Shown: piece after piece, positions 34,044-43,683 of the stretch
Layout of the letters: the number at the start of each line of letters is the position of its first letter
Numbering within the stretch: position 1 is the first letter of the stretch
NCBI RefSeq assembly: GCF_017948595.1
Contig: NZ_JAGFBV010000012.1
Span: forward strand, 1-64,000
DNA: 64,000 nucleotides
Origin: Flavobacterium geliluteum
GTDB lineage: Bacteria; Bacteroidota; Bacteroidia; Flavobacteriales; Flavobacteriaceae
Direction of reading: 5' to 3'
Program-made: the position numbers and the translations under genes
The notes under the pieces: generated by a model
Told to the model about the DNA's origin: nothing
The model's database searches: none
What the model saw: the letters and a program-made list of their open reading frames with translations, nothing else

Positions 34044-35906
34044 ATGAATTACCTATCTGTAGAAAATATATCGAAGTCATTTGGTGAAAGAACACTTTTT
34101 GACAACATCTCATTCGGAATCAATAAAGACCAAAAAATTGCTTTTATTGCCAAAAATGGCTCAGGAAAAACGACCATTATGAGCATTATCAACGGTTTGG
34201 ATGAGCCTGATACCGGACAAGTGGTTTTGAGAAAAGGAATCAAGATGGCATTTCTCTCTCAAGACAATAACTTGCAGGAAGAACTTACTATCGAAGAAAG
34301 TATTTTTGCATCGGATAATGAAACTTTAAAAGTAATTGAAGCGTATGAAAAAGCGCTCGAAAATCCAGATGACGGAGAAGCTTATCAGAAAGCTTTTGAC
34401 GGAATGGACCAGCATAATGCCTGGGATTTTGAGACGCAATACAAACAGATTTTATTCAAATTAAAACTGGAAGATTTTAAATTGAAAATAAAAAATCTTT
34501 CTGGTGGACAAAAAAAACGTCTTTCACTAGCTATTATTCTAATCAATCGCCCCGATTTATTGATTTTGGATGAGCCAACCAATCACTTAGATTTGGAAAT
34601 GATTGAATGGCTTGAAAGTTATTTTGCCAAAGAAAATATTACGCTGTTTATGGTAACACACGACCGTTTCTTTTTGGAGCGTGTTTGTAATGAGATTATC
34701 GAATTAGACAATGGAAAACTTTACCAATACAAAGGAAATTACTCTTACTACTTAGAAAAAAAAGAGGAAAGAATTACCTCTGAAAATGCGAGCGTTGACA
34801 AAGCCAAAAACTTATTTACAAAAGAATTAGAATGGATGCGTCGCCAGCCAAAGGCGAGAACTACCAAATCAAAATCGCGTCAGGATGATTTTTATGTCAT
34901 TAAAGAAAAAGCACAAAGCCGCCGTCGCGAAAACAAAGTCGAACTCGAAATCAATATGGAACGCATGGGAAGCAAGATTATCGAGCTTCACAAAATTTCC
35001 AAGAAATTTAAGGATCATGTCATTCTCGACAACTTTAGTTTTGATTTTCAGCGCGGAGAACGCATCGGAATTATTGGTAAAAACGGTACCGGAAAATCTA
35101 CTTTCTTAAACCTTATTACAGGAACACTTCCGCTGGATAGTGGCCGCGTTGTAAAAGGAGAAACCATAAAAATTGGTTATTATACGCAATCTGGAATCAA
35201 TCCGAAACCGAATCAGCGTGTAATTGATATTATAAAAGAATACGGCGAATTTATTCCGCTTTCAAAAGGGCGCATGATTTCGGCTTCACAATTGCTGGAG
35301 CGTTTTCTTTTTGATGCAAAAAAACAATACGATTTTGTAGAAAAACTGAGTGGTGGTGAGTTAAAACGTTTGTATTTATGTACCGTTTTGATTCAAAATC
35401 CTAACTTTTTGATTCTCGATGAGCCTACCAACGATTTGGATATTGTAACGCTAAATGTACTCGAAAGCTTCCTACTCGATTATCCAGGATGCTTATTGGT
35501 AGTATCGCACGACCGTTATTTTATGGATAAAATTGTCGATCATTTATTTGTTTTCAGAGGAAATGGTGAAATCGAAAATTTCCCAGGAAACTACTCTGAT
35601 TTCCGTGCTTACGAAGACAGTGCAGACGTAGCGCAGAAGGAAGAAAACAAAGCCGAAAAGAAAGACTGGAAACAAAATAATCCGACTGGAAACCTAACTT
35701 TCAATGAGCAAAAAGAATATCAAAAACTAGAAAGAGAAATCAAAGATCTGGAAATTGATAAAACCAAAATAGAACAACTGTTCTCTGACGGAAAAATTGC
35801 CGACGCCGATATCGAGAAAAAAGCAAACGAATTGCAAAACATCATCAATAAAATAGACCAAAAAGAAGAGCGTTGGTTTGAGCTTTCGGCTAAAATTGAA
35901 GGGTAA
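34044..35906 (+). CDS. ABC-F ATPase, Uup-like
   Basis: 620 residues with two ATPase domains and no membrane segments. Domain 1 has Walker A AKNGSGKTT, signature LSGGQKKRL and Walker B LLILDEPTNHLDL. Domain 2 has GKNGTGKST, LSGGELKRL and FLILDEPTNDLDI. The inter-domain linker is RQPKARTTKSKSRQDDF, and the C-terminus is a charged coiled coil (about 545-620) as in Uup. ABC-F proteins act on the ribosome E site or on branched DNA (Uup), and some give antibiotic resistance; nothing here marks a resistance type. Confidence 0.92.
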   Translation: MNYLSVENISKSFGERTLFDNISFGINKDQKIAFIAKNGSGKTTIMSIINGLDEPDTGQVVLRKGIKMAFLSQDNNLQEELTIEESIFASDNETLKVIEAYEKALENPDDGEAYQKAFDGMDQHNAWDFETQYKQILFKLKLEDFKLKIKNLSGGQKKRLSLAIILINRPDLLILDEPTNHLDLEMIEWLESYFAKENITLFMVTHDRFFLERVCNEIIELDNGKLYQYKGNYSYYLEKKEERITSENASVDKAKNLFTKELEWMRRQPKARTTKSKSRQDDFYVIKEKAQSRRRENKVELEINMERMGSKIIELHKISKKFKDHVILDNFSFDFQRGERIGIIGKNGTGKSTFLNLITGTLPLDSGRVVKGETIKIGYYTQSGINPKPNQRVIDIIKEYGEFIPLSKGRMISASQLLERFLFDAKKQYDFVEKLSGGELKRLYLCTVLIQNPNFLILDEPTNDLDIVTLNVLESFLLDYPGCLLVVSHDRYFMDKIVDHLFVFRGNGEIENFPGNYSDFRAYEDSADVAQKEENKAEKKDWKQNNPTGNLTFNEQKEYQKLEREIKDLEIDKTKIEQLFSDGKIADADIEKKANELQNIINKIDQKEERWFELSAKIEG

Positions 35907-35971
35907 ACGATATTTCATTCACAAAAAATAATGCTTTCTATTATATTTGATCTTTTAAAAATTAATTTCTA

Positions 35972-36436
35972 ATGAAACACATTTTAACGACTTTAGTAGC
36001 TTTAACTCTTTTTATTTCTTGTTCGAATGACAAACAGGCTCCTCAAAAAACGGACTACACTGCTGAGAATGAAAAAGAAATTACAGATTATATTGCTAAA
36101 AATAAATTAATAGCACAACGAAGTGATTCTGGTTTGTATTATGTAATAAATGAACCCGGAACTGGTACCCAACCAACAGCAACCTCTAATGTAACCGTTG
36201 CTTATAAAGGATATTACACAAACGGAAACATTTTTGATCAGAGCAAAGCTGAGGGAATTTCTTTTGGGTTAAATCAAGTTATAAAAGGCTGGACAGAAGG
36301 TATTCCTTATTTTAAAACCGGAGGAAGCGGTATTCTTTTAATTCCTTCTCATCTCGGATATGGAAGTTATGATTACAGCGGAATTCCCGGAGGTTCTGTT
36401 CTTGTTTTTGATGTAAAATTAATTTCGGTTAATTAA
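35972..36436 (+). CDS. FKBP-type peptidyl-prolyl isomerase lipoprotein
   Basis: 154 residues. A lipoprotein signal peptide with Cys17 (FISCSND) is followed by a single FKBP domain: VTVAYKGYYTNGNIFDQSKAEG, FGLNQVIKGWTEGIPYFKTGGSGILLIPSHLGYG and IPGGSVLVFDVKLISV. Active-site aromatic residues are present. It likely folds proteins in the periplasm, anchored to a membrane. It is 65 bases after the ABC-F gene. Confidence 0.92.
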   Translation: MKHILTTLVALTLFISCSNDKQAPQKTDYTAENEKEITDYIAKNKLIAQRSDSGLYYVINEPGTGTQPTATSNVTVAYKGYYTNGNIFDQSKAEGISFGLNQVIKGWTEGIPYFKTGGSGILLIPSHLGYGSYDYSGIPGGSVLVFDVKLISVN

Positions 36437-36447
36437 AAAAAGTCACG

Positions 36448-36501
36448 GTTTGAGTTTTCAATTGCAATAAACAACTGAAAACTCAAACTGAAAACTGAGA
36501 C
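36448..36501. repeat. Word-hairpin GTTTGAGTTTTCA
   Basis: GTTTGAGTTTTCA (36448-36460) pairs perfectly over 13 bases with TGAAAACTCAAAC (36476-36488), which is followed by a near-copy CTGAAAACTGAGA (13-base tandem). It fills the gap between the FKBP and methyltransferase genes, ending 5 bases before the ATG. Confidence 0.7.
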
Positions 36502-36505
36502 CAAA

Positions 36506-37285
36506 ATGTTATTTCAAATAAAATCATACTTAAAATTCCTTTGGCATTCTAAAAACGAACACGCCGTACACTCTCCTTTTGTCTTTAATTTACTGACAAA
36601 ATGCTTTTACGATAAAAAACCTAAAACCGAATATTCGATTCTGAAAAAGTACCGAAAATCACTTTTAAGAAATAAAAATTTTATCGAAGTCACCGATTTT
36701 GGTGTTGGTTCAAAGGTTTTTAAATCGAATAAAAGGCAAATCTCTAAAATAGCTTCGACTGCAGGAATTTCTCCAAAAAGAGCCGAACTGCTTTTTAGGA
36801 TAACTAATTATTTTCAGCCAAAAAACATCTTAGAAATAGGAACTTCATTAGGCTTAGCAACTTCTGCAATGGCATTGGGAGATAAGAATTCGTTTTTACT
36901 TAGTATTGAAGGTTGCCAAAACACACTTTCAGTTGCGGAAAATTTATTTAACGAGCAATTTCCAGATTTTAAATTTGAATTTCTAAATGTAGAATTTAGT
37001 GAATTTTTGAAAAATTCTGCAGATATCTGCGATTGGGATTTAATCTATTTCGATGGCAATCACTCAAAAAAAGCGACCTTATTATATTTTGACCTTTTAT
37101 TACCAACAATTACAAATGATACTGTCTGGATTTTTGATGACATTCATTGGTCTGAAGAAATGGAAGAAGCCTGGGAAACGATTAAAAATCACTCAAAAGT
37201 AAAAGTAACCATCGATACTTTTCAGTGGGGATTTGTGTTTTTCAGGCATGAGCAGGAAAAAGAACATTTTGTAATTAGAGCTTAA
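36506..37285 (+). CDS. Class I SAM-dependent methyltransferase
   Basis: 259 residues. SAM motif I is ILEIGTSLGLATSAMAL (about 112-128); DLIYFDGNHSKKATLLYFDLLLP and VWIFDDIHWSEEM follow the layout of catechol-type O-methyltransferases. The N-terminal HSKNEHAVHSPFVFNLLTKCFYDKK is conserved in the Bacteroidota members of this group. The acceptor is unknown. The start codon is only 5 bases after a hairpin repeat. Confidence 0.82.
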   Translation: MLFQIKSYLKFLWHSKNEHAVHSPFVFNLLTKCFYDKKPKTEYSILKKYRKSLLRNKNFIEVTDFGVGSKVFKSNKRQISKIASTAGISPKRAELLFRITNYFQPKNILEIGTSLGLATSAMALGDKNSFLLSIEGCQNTLSVAENLFNEQFPDFKFEFLNVEFSEFLKNSADICDWDLIYFDGNHSKKATLLYFDLLLPTITNDTVWIFDDIHWSEEMEEAWETIKNHSKVKVTIDTFQWGFVFFRHEQEKEHFVIRA

Positions 37286-37287
37286 AA

Positions 37288-37319
37288 AAAAATGACAACC
37301 ATTGCTGATTGTCATTTTT
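37288..37319. terminator. Two-way terminator between convergent genes
   Basis: AAAAATGACAA (37288-37298) pairs with TTGTCATTTTT (37309-37319). It lies 3 bases after the methyltransferase stop and 18 before the lipoprotein stop; T runs are present in both directions. Confidence 0.8.
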
Positions 37320-37336
37320 GTAATTATTGCTTTTTT

Positions 37337-37993
37337 TTATTTTTTAGCCTCAGCTGCTTCTTCAGATTTAGCTCCCATTCTATTTAGAGTATAGATAGGT
37401 CCAAATTTAATTTTTAAACCAGCGATTTTTCTGTTATCTTCAGAAGTAAGACCTTCTTTTTCTACTGTATTTTTTCTGCTGTCAAGCGCTTCATACATTA
37501 GTTTAATCTCATCCCAATCTTCGCGAGAATAGCTGTCTTTATTGTTTTCTACCGTATGTACAAATTGTTGGTACACATTGTGAATATTTTGAGCATTTAC
37601 CCAATTAAAGCTCATATCTTCACCAATTTTTCCTTCACCAAACAAAGCATTACGCAATTGTTGTTTAGGAGTTAGTGGTGGAGCAAGAGTTGCTGCCATA
37701 CTATTTTTAAATTCTTCGTATTTAATTTTGCTATTATTAATTTTTTCGGTTTGTACAGTATTGTCTTTAATATCTGCCAATGCTAATTCTGCATTTGCAG
37801 CTCTTCTATCATATTCAGCTTCCACATCTTTCCAATTTTCTTTCAAATCGTCCGCAGCAACATTTTTTACAGAATCTACATACATTACGTATGATTCGAC
37901 TGTTTTTTCTGCTTTCTCTTGTTTTTCGTCTTTACATGAGGTAAAACCTAAGGCCAAAATGGCAATTCCTGATAAAATTTGTATGTTCTTCAT
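37337..37993 (-). CDS. Helical lipoprotein of unknown function
   Basis: 218 residues, predicted lipoprotein (Cys20 in GFTSCKDEKQEKAEKT). The mature part is strongly helical and charged (YVMYVDSVKNVAADDLKENWKDVEAEYDRRAANAELALADIK), with no recognised domain; proteins of this type, annotated as DUF-type lipoproteins, occur in flavobacteria. It is monocistronic, with an AT-rich region upstream. Confidence 0.65.
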   Translation of the reverse strand: MKNIQILSGIAILALGFTSCKDEKQEKAEKTVESYVMYVDSVKNVAADDLKENWKDVEAEYDRRAANAELALADIKDNTVQTEKINNSKIKYEEFKNSMAATLAPPLTPKQQLRNALFGEGKIGEDMSFNWVNAQNIHNVYQQFVHTVENNKDSYSREDWDEIKLMYEALDSRKNTVEKEGLTSEDNRKIAGLKIKFGPIYTLNRMGAKSEEAAEAKK

Positions 37994-38305
37994 AATTTTT
38001 AATGTTTAATATTATATGTCAAATATAGTTAAATTTTAGATATATTATTAAAAATTACATAAAAAATTAAAAAATATTTAATTAAAATTAAAAAATATGA
38101 CAATTATGTAAAAATAATTTAAAATAATATAACGCCCTTTTAAAGAATAAGAATATAAAATAACAAGTGTTTAAAATTTTCTTCTTTTTGAGAAAAAAGT
38201 TCAGTCGGTAAAACACTCCTTCTACTGTAACAAAAATCAATTGTGGGCTACTTATCAATTATTGAAAAGTGTTTTGTACTTTTAAATCCAAAATTGTAAA
38301 ATAAA
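37994..38305. other. AT-rich divergent intergenic region
   Basis: No gene seen. It holds a direct repeat AATTAAAAAATAT (two copies near 38067-38098) and a distant inverted pair AAAACACT (about 38210) / AGTGTTTT (about 38267) ahead of the ABC gene. No confident promoter can be assigned. Confidence 0.35.
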
Positions 38306-38992
38306 ATGGCAAACCCATTAATTAAAATAACTGATATTAAACGAAACTTTGTTTTAGGCAACGAAATTGTTTATGTCTTAAAAGGTATCGATTTAGAAAT
38401 CAACAAAGGCGAATATGTTGCATTGATGGGCCCTTCGGGTTCAGGAAAATCGACTTTAATGAATTTATTAGGTTGTTTGGACACACCAACTTCGGGATAT
38501 TATGTTTTGAACGGAAAAGATGTCAGCCAAATGAAAGATGATGAATTGGCAGGAATTCGAAACAAAGAAATTGGTTTTGTGTTTCAGACTTTCAATCTTT
38601 TACCCAGAACTACAGCATTAGATAATGTTGCTTTACCCATGATTTATGCCGGACATTCTAAATCTGATAGGAATGCACGGGCAACCGAAGTATTACAGCA
38701 AGTAAATCTTGCCGACAGAATGGATCACCAACCGAATCAGCTTTCTGGAGGGCAACGTCAGCGTGTGGCGATCGCACGTGCTTTGGTCAATAAACCTTCG
38801 ATAATCCTTGCCGATGAGCCAACAGGAAACTTAGACAGTAAAACATCTGTAGAAATCATGAAGCTTTTTGGCGATATTCATGCACAAGGCAACACCGTAA
38901 TTTTGGTTACTCACGAAGAAGATATTGCTGCGTATGCACACCGTATAATTCGCTTGCGTGATGGCGTGATCGAAAGTGACACCACAAAATAA
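38306..38992 (+). CDS. ABC transporter ATPase, LolD/MacB type
   Basis: 228 residues: Walker [11 protein letters not shown] loop [26 protein letters not shown], signature [16 protein letters not shown], Walker [21 protein letters not shown] and H-switch [11 protein letters not shown]. This is the MacB/LolD/FtsE-like clade that powers FtsX-fold permeases. No permease gene is adjacent, so its partner is encoded elsewhere. Confidence 0.9.
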   Translation: MANPLIKITDIKRNFVLGNEIVYVLKGIDLEINKGEYVALMGPSGSGKSTLMNLLGCLDTPTSGYYVLNGKDVSQMKDDELAGIRNKEIGFVFQTFNLLPRTTALDNVALPMIYAGHSKSDRNARATEVLQQVNLADRMDHQPNQLSGGQRQRVAIARALVNKPSIILADEPTGNLDSKTSVEIMKLFGDIHAQGNTVILVTHEEDIAAYAHRIIRLRDGVIESDTTK

Positions 38993-39055
38993 TTTCTAAA
39001 TAATTGAACTGTTTATTTGTTGAATCTTTTAATCGGAAATAAAAAAACTTAATTC

Positions 39056-39121
39056 TTCAGAAGCATAGCAGCTTATAAAAACTCAGTTTCTCAACAACTT
39101 AGAAACTTAGCAACTCAAAAA
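39056..39121 (+). repeat. Octamer array CTYAGNNN, one orientation only
   Basis: Eight units of 8 bases (for example CTCAGTTT, CTCAACAA, CTTAGAAA, CTTAGCAA at 39082-39113), broken once by a 2-base insertion. It ends directly before the ATG at 39123, so it forms the 5' leader. Same unit as at 27019 and 48006 but without the inverted half. Confidence 0.65.
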
Positions 39122-39122
39122 A

Positions 39123-39692
39123 ATGAAAGTATATACCAAAACAGGAGACAAAGGCACCACATCGCTTTTTGGAGGCACCCGAGTTCCTAAAGACCACATG
39201 CGAATTGACAGTTATGGTACTGTTGACGAATTGAACTCCTATATAGGATTGATTCGTGATCAGGAAATCAATCCGAATTATAAATCAATTTTGATCGAAA
39301 TTCAGGACCGACTATTTACTGTTGGCGCTATTTTAGCCACTCCGCAGGAAAAAGAAGTTTTGAAAAACGGTGAACTCCGATTGAAAAATCTGGGAATCAT
39401 AGATACTGATATTGAATTATTAGAAAACGAAATAGACAAAATGGAAGAATCGCTTCCGCAAATGACACATTTTGTTTTACCCGGAGGCCATCAAACCGTG
39501 TCATATTGTCATATTGCACGCTGTGTTTGTAGACGTGCAGAGCGTTTAGCGGTACATTTAAGCCATAATGAGCATGTCCCAGAAATTGCAATACAGTACC
39601 TGAACCGACTATCTGACTACCTTTTCGTCTTGGCACGGAAGTTGTCCTCAGACTTAAAAGCGGAGGAAGTAAAATGGATTCCGAGGAAATAA
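39123..39692 (+). CDS. Cob(I)alamin adenosyltransferase, PduO type
   Basis: 189 residues. Makes adenosylcobalamin from cob(I)alamin and ATP. The ATP-binding N-terminus MKVYTKTGDKGTTSLFGGTRVPKDH and the SYGTVDELNSYIG, RRAERLAVHL and YLNRLSDYLFVLAR motifs are characteristic. It would supply cofactor to adenosylcobalamin enzymes such as methylmalonyl-CoA mutase, whose chaperone gene meaB is at 57 kb. Confidence 0.93.
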   Translation: MKVYTKTGDKGTTSLFGGTRVPKDHMRIDSYGTVDELNSYIGLIRDQEINPNYKSILIEIQDRLFTVGAILATPQEKEVLKNGELRLKNLGIIDTDIELLENEIDKMEESLPQMTHFVLPGGHQTVSYCHIARCVCRRAERLAVHLSHNEHVPEIAIQYLNRLSDYLFVLARKLSSDLKAEEVKWIPRK

Positions 39693-39695
39693 AAA

Positions 39696-39770
39696 TTTTA
39701 GATTTTAGAATTAAGATTTTAGATAATGTAACGCTTTAATAATCTAAAATCAACAATCTAAAATCTGCAA
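39696..39770. repeat. Word-hairpin GATTTTAGATT
   Basis: The left arm (39696-39727) contains GATTTTAGA twice and the right arm (39739-39770) contains TCTAAAATC twice, each pair 15 bases apart. The arms pair along most of their length. It starts 4 bases after the adenosyltransferase stop and could terminate it. Confidence 0.65.
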
Positions 39771-39815
39771 TTATAGAGACGTTCTTAAATTTTATTAAAA
39801 TAAATCAAAATTTAC

Positions 39816-39845
39816 TTGTCTTTTTCAGTAAAAAATTTATTTTTG
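39816..39845 (+). promoter_or_regulatory. Promoter of the DUF2795 gene
   Basis: TTG (39816-39818), exactly 19 bases, then TATTTTTG (39838-39845) and CACA. A full consensus match, 21 bases before the ATG. Confidence 0.75.
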
Positions 39846-39866
39846 CACAAACTAAACAGATAACAG

Positions 39867-40088
39867 ATGTATTGGACATTAGAATTAGCATCTTATTTAA
39901 GTGATGCGCCATGGCCTGCTAACAAAGACGAACTTATTGACTACGCTATTAGAGCTGGTGCTCCGTTAGAAGTAGTAGAAAACCTTCAGTCGATTGAAGA
40001 TGAAGGAGAGATATATGAATCAATGGAAGAAATTTGGCCTGATTATCCAACAGACGAAGATTATCTTTGGAATGAGGATGAATATTAA
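39867..40088 (+). CDS. DUF2795 family small acidic protein
   Basis: 73 residues. The N-terminal YWTLELASYLSDAPWPANKDELIDYAIRAGAPLEVVENLQSI is a DUF2795 domain; the C-terminus is very acidic and aromatic (WPDYPTDEDYLWNEDEY). It has a near-perfect promoter and its own terminator, implying strong constitutive expression. The function is unknown; it lies upstream of secA in the same direction. Confidence 0.85.
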   Translation: MYWTLELASYLSDAPWPANKDELIDYAIRAGAPLEVVENLQSIEDEGEIYESMEEIWPDYPTDEDYLWNEDEY

Positions 40089-40095
40089 AAAATAA

Positions 40096-40136
40096 ACCAA
40101 AGGAAAAAGTCTCATCACAGAGGCTTTTTTTTTGGT
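40096..40136 (+). terminator. Terminator after the DUF2795 gene
   Basis: AACCAAAGGAAAAAGTCTC pairs with GAGGCTTTTT...TTGGTT around a 6-base loop; T run present. Confidence 0.75.
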
Positions 40137-40175
40137 TGAAATACACATTTAGATAAAATAGAAATACAATAAATC

Positions 40176-43100
40176 ATGAGTTTCATAAACAGTATCATAA
40201 AAGTCTTTGTAGGTGATAAATCTCAGAAAGATGTCAAAGCTTTACAACCTTATTTAAACAAAATAAAAACATTCGAAACTAGCTTAATGAGTTTGTCTCA
40301 CGATGAATTGAGAGCCAGAACGGTGTTTTTTAAAGAAAAAATAAAAGAAGCCAGAGCAGACAAAGATGCTAAAATTACTTCGCTTAAAGCGGAAGTTGAA
40401 AAAATCGAAGACATCGATAAAAGAGAAGACTTATATGAAGCTATTGATGCGCTTGAAAAAGAAGCTTACGAAATCTCAGAGAAAACACTTTTAGACATCC
40501 TTCCGGAAGCGTTTTCTGTTGTAAAAGAAACCGCCCGTAGATTTAAAGACAACGAATTTATAGAAGTTACCGCTACTCCTAAAGATAGAGAATTCTCTGC
40601 TGCAAAAAGCTACATCACTATTGACGGAGACAAAGCAATCTGGGCCAACAAATGGAATGCGGCAGGTAAAGAAATTACCTGGGACATGATACATTATGAT
40701 GTGCAGCTGATTGGCGGAATGGTTTTGCACGAAGGTAAAGTTGCCGAAATGCAAACGGGTGAAGGTAAAACTTTGGTGGCTACTTTGCCTCTTTATTTAA
40801 ACGCTTTAACTGGAAACGGTGTTCACTTAGTAACTGTGAATGATTATTTGGCTAAACGTGATAGCACCTGGAAAGCACCTTTGTTTGAATTTCACGGTTT
40901 AACGGTTGATTGTATTGATAATCACCAACCAAGTACAGAACAAAGAAAGAAAGCCTACGATGCTGATATTACTTACGGAACCAATAACGAATTTGGTTTT
41001 GACTACTTAAGAGATAATATGGCGCACTCGCCAAACGATTTGGTACAAAGAAAACACAATTATGCTATTGTCGATGAGGTCGACTCTGTATTGATCGATG
41101 ATGCAAGAACACCATTGATTATTTCAGGACCGGTTCCACAAGGAGATCGTCATGAATTTAATGAATTGAAACCAAAAATCGAAAACTTAGTAAGCCAACA
41201 ACGTCAGTTGGCGAATGGTTTCTTAGCTGAAGCTAAAAAATTAATCAAAGAAGGCAACACTAAAGAAGGTGGATTCTTATTATTGAGAGCTTACAGAAGT
41301 TTGCCTAAAAACAAAGCATTAATTAAATTTTTGAGTGAAGAAGGAATCAAACAATTGCTTCAAAAAACCGAAAATCAATACATGCAGGACAACAATCGCG
41401 AAATGCACAAAGTAGATGAAGCTTTGTATTTTGTAATTGAAGAAAAAAACAATCAAGTAGAATTGACGGACAATGGTATCAAATACCTATCGGGTGACAC
41501 TGATGCCGACTTTTTCGTACTTCCAGATATCGGAACTGAAATTGCAGCTATCGAGAAGCAAAAATTAGATAAAGATGCAGAAGCGGAAGCAAAAGAAAGA
41601 TTATTTCAGGATTTTGGAGTAAAAAGTGAACGTATTCATACTTTAACGCAGCTTTTAAAAGCGTATGCTCTTTTTGAAAAAGATGTAGAATACGTAATCA
41701 TGGACAACAAGATTATGATTGTCGATGAGCAAACAGGCCGTATCATGGATGGTCGTCGTTATTCTGACGGTTTACACCAGGCGATTGAAGCAAAGGAAAA
41801 TGTAAAAATCGAGGCTGCTACCCAAACTTTTGCAACTGTTACATTACAGAATTATTTTAGAATGTACAGCAAATTGGCAGGTATGACGGGTACTGCAGTA
41901 ACAGAAGCGGGAGAGTTATGGCAAATCTACAAACTAGACGTTGTAGAAATTCCGACCAACCGAGGCATCGCAAGACAAGACAAAGAAGATTACATTTATA
42001 AAACAACCCGCGAAAAATTCAATGCTGTTATCGAAAATGTAACAGAATTATCAAATGCAGGAAGACCAGTATTGATTGGAACAACTTCTGTTGAGATTTC
42101 AGAATTATTAAGCCGAATGTTAAAAATGAGAGGTGTTACACACAACGTTTTGAATGCTAAAATGCACAAGCAAGAAGCACAAATTGTTGAAGAAGCCGGT
42201 AAAGCCGGAGTGGTAACGATTGCAACAAACATGGCAGGTCGTGGTACAGATATTAAATTATCTCCAGAAGTAAAAGCTGCCGGAGGTTTGGCAATCGTGG
42301 GTACAGAACGTCATGATTCCCGTCGTGTTGACAGACAGTTACGTGGTCGTGCAGGACGTCAGGGAGATCCAGGAAGTTCTCAATTTTATGTTTCTCTTGA
42401 AGATAACTTAATGCGTTTATTTGGTTCTGAAAGAGTTGCTAAAGTAATGGATAGAATGGGATTGCAGGAAGGCGAAGTAATTCAGCATTCTATGATGACC
42501 AAATCTATCGAACGTGCTCAGAAAAAAGTAGAAGAAAACAACTTTGGTGTTCGTAAACGTTTATTAGAATATGATGACGTAATGAACTCTCAACGTGAAG
42601 TGGTGTATAAACGTCGTCGTCACGCTTTATTTGGTGAGCGTTTAAAATTGGATATTGCCAATATGTTGTATGATACTTGCGAGTTAATCGTGAGTCAAAC
42701 CAAACCATTTAATGATTTCAAAACTTTCGAATTTGATTTAATTCGTTATTTCTCGATCACTTCTCCAATTTCAGAAGCAGATTTTTCTAAATTAACAGAT
42801 GTTGAAATCACAGGAAAAATTTACAAGGAAACTTTGGCATTCTATACAGAAAAAACAGAAAGAAGCGCCAGAGAAGCTTTCCCAATCATTAAAGGAGTTT
42901 ACGAAGAACCAAACAACCATTTTGAGCGTATCGTAGTTCCGTTTACTGACGGAATCAAAACATTGAATGTTGTAACTGACTTGAAAAAAGCATACGAAAC
43001 AGAAGGAACGCAATTGATCGCTGATTTCGAGAAAAACATCACACTTTCTATTGTAGATGAAGCTTGGAAAAAACATTTACGTAAAATGGATGAGTTAAAA

Positions 43101-43517
43101 CAATCTGTTCAGTTGGCGGTTCACGAGCAAAAAGATCCGTTGCTTATTTACAAATTAGAAGCTTTTAATTTGTTTAGAGGAATGTTGGAAAACGTTAATA
43201 AAGAGGTTATTTCATTCCTATTCAAAGGTGATTTGCCTGCTCAAAACGTCCCTGAAATTCAAGAAGCTAGAGAAGTGCGTCAAAAAGAAAATTTCAAATT
43301 AAGCAAAGACGAAGTGGTAAACAGCGAAGACATCAATCGTGAAGCTGGAGAAACACAACAGCGTCAGGTTACAGAAACTATTGTGAGAGATATGCCAAAA
43401 ATCAATCGTAATGACACCGTAACAGTTCAGGAAGTGGCTTCGGGTAAAACAGAAACAATGAAATTTAAAAAAGCAGAAACTTTAATCGCTTCTGGTGAAT
43501 GGGTTCTTGTTAAATAA
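40176..43517 (+). CDS. secA: Preprotein translocase ATPase SecA
   Basis: Motor of Sec-dependent export. 1113 residues, the longer Bacteroidota form. Seen: Walker [19 protein letters not shown]-like [60 protein letters not shown] and [16 protein letters not shown]. There is an insertion of about 70 residues after [13 protein letters not shown]. The C-terminus has no cysteine-rich zinc motif, as usual in this phylum. The gene is followed by a hairpin and a strong terminator. Confidence 0.97.
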   Translation: MSFINSIIKVFVGDKSQKDVKALQPYLNKIKTFETSLMSLSHDELRARTVFFKEKIKEARADKDAKITSLKAEVEKIEDIDKREDLYEAIDALEKEAYEISEKTLLDILPEAFSVVKETARRFKDNEFIEVTATPKDREFSAAKSYITIDGDKAIWANKWNAAGKEITWDMIHYDVQLIGGMVLHEGKVAEMQTGEGKTLVATLPLYLNALTGNGVHLVTVNDYLAKRDSTWKAPLFEFHGLTVDCIDNHQPSTEQRKKAYDADITYGTNNEFGFDYLRDNMAHSPNDLVQRKHNYAIVDEVDSVLIDDARTPLIISGPVPQGDRHEFNELKPKIENLVSQQRQLANGFLAEAKKLIKEGNTKEGGFLLLRAYRSLPKNKALIKFLSEEGIKQLLQKTENQYMQDNNREMHKVDEALYFVIEEKNNQVELTDNGIKYLSGDTDADFFVLPDIGTEIAAIEKQKLDKDAEAEAKERLFQDFGVKSERIHTLTQLLKAYALFEKDVEYVIMDNKIMIVDEQTGRIMDGRRYSDGLHQAIEAKENVKIEAATQTFATVTLQNYFRMYSKLAGMTGTAVTEAGELWQIYKLDVVEIPTNRGIARQDKEDYIYKTTREKFNAVIENVTELSNAGRPVLIGTTSVEISELLSRMLKMRGVTHNVLNAKMHKQEAQIVEEAGKAGVVTIATNMAGRGTDIKLSPEVKAAGGLAIVGTERHDSRRVDRQLRGRAGRQGDPGSSQFYVSLEDNLMRLFGSERVAKVMDRMGLQEGEVIQHSMMTKSIERAQKKVEENNFGVRKRLLEYDDVMNSQREVVYKRRRHALFGERLKLDIANMLYDTCELIVSQTKPFNDFKTFEFDLIRYFSITSPISEADFSKLTDVEITGKIYKETLAFYTEKTERSAREAFPIIKGVYEEPNNHFERIVVPFTDGIKTLNVVTDLKKAYETEGTQLIADFEKNITLSIVDEAWKKHLRKMDELKQSVQLAVHEQKDPLLIYKLEAFNLFRGMLENVNKEVISFLFKGDLPAQNVPEIQEAREVRQKENFKLSKDEVVNSEDINREAGETQQRQVTETIVRDMPKINRNDTVTVQEVASGKTETMKFKKAETLIASGEWVLVK

Positions 43518-43527
43518 TAAATTCTTT

Positions 43528-43559
43528 AAACCTGACAGGTTTTAAAATCTGTTAGGTTT
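43528..43559 (+). repeat. Word-hairpin AAACCTGACAG
   Basis: AAACCTGACAG (43528-43538) pairs with CTGTTAGGTTT (43549-43559) with one G-T pair. It lies between the secA stop and its terminator. Confidence 0.55.
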
Positions 43560-43566
43560 CTCACAT

Positions 43567-43610
43567 AAATATCTCCAGTTACTTTTGATAATTGGAGATA
43601 TTTTTTTTTG
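43567..43610 (+). terminator. Terminator after secA
   Basis: AAATATCTCCA (43567-43577) pairs perfectly with TGGAGATATTT, followed by a run of T. Confidence 0.85.
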
Positions 43611-43651
43611 TAAAATGACGAAAATCATACTCTTTAAAAATAATAAAAATG

Positions 43652-43659
43652 TATTTTTG
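43652..43659 (+). promoter_or_regulatory. -7 element of the putative metal-uptake operon
   Basis: TATTTTTG followed by CACT, full TAnnTTTG match, 24 bases before the TTG start at 43684. No TTG at -33; I could not identify a Fur-type operator by eye. Confidence 0.5.
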
Positions 43660-43683
43660 CACTTGTAAACAACGAAACAACTC

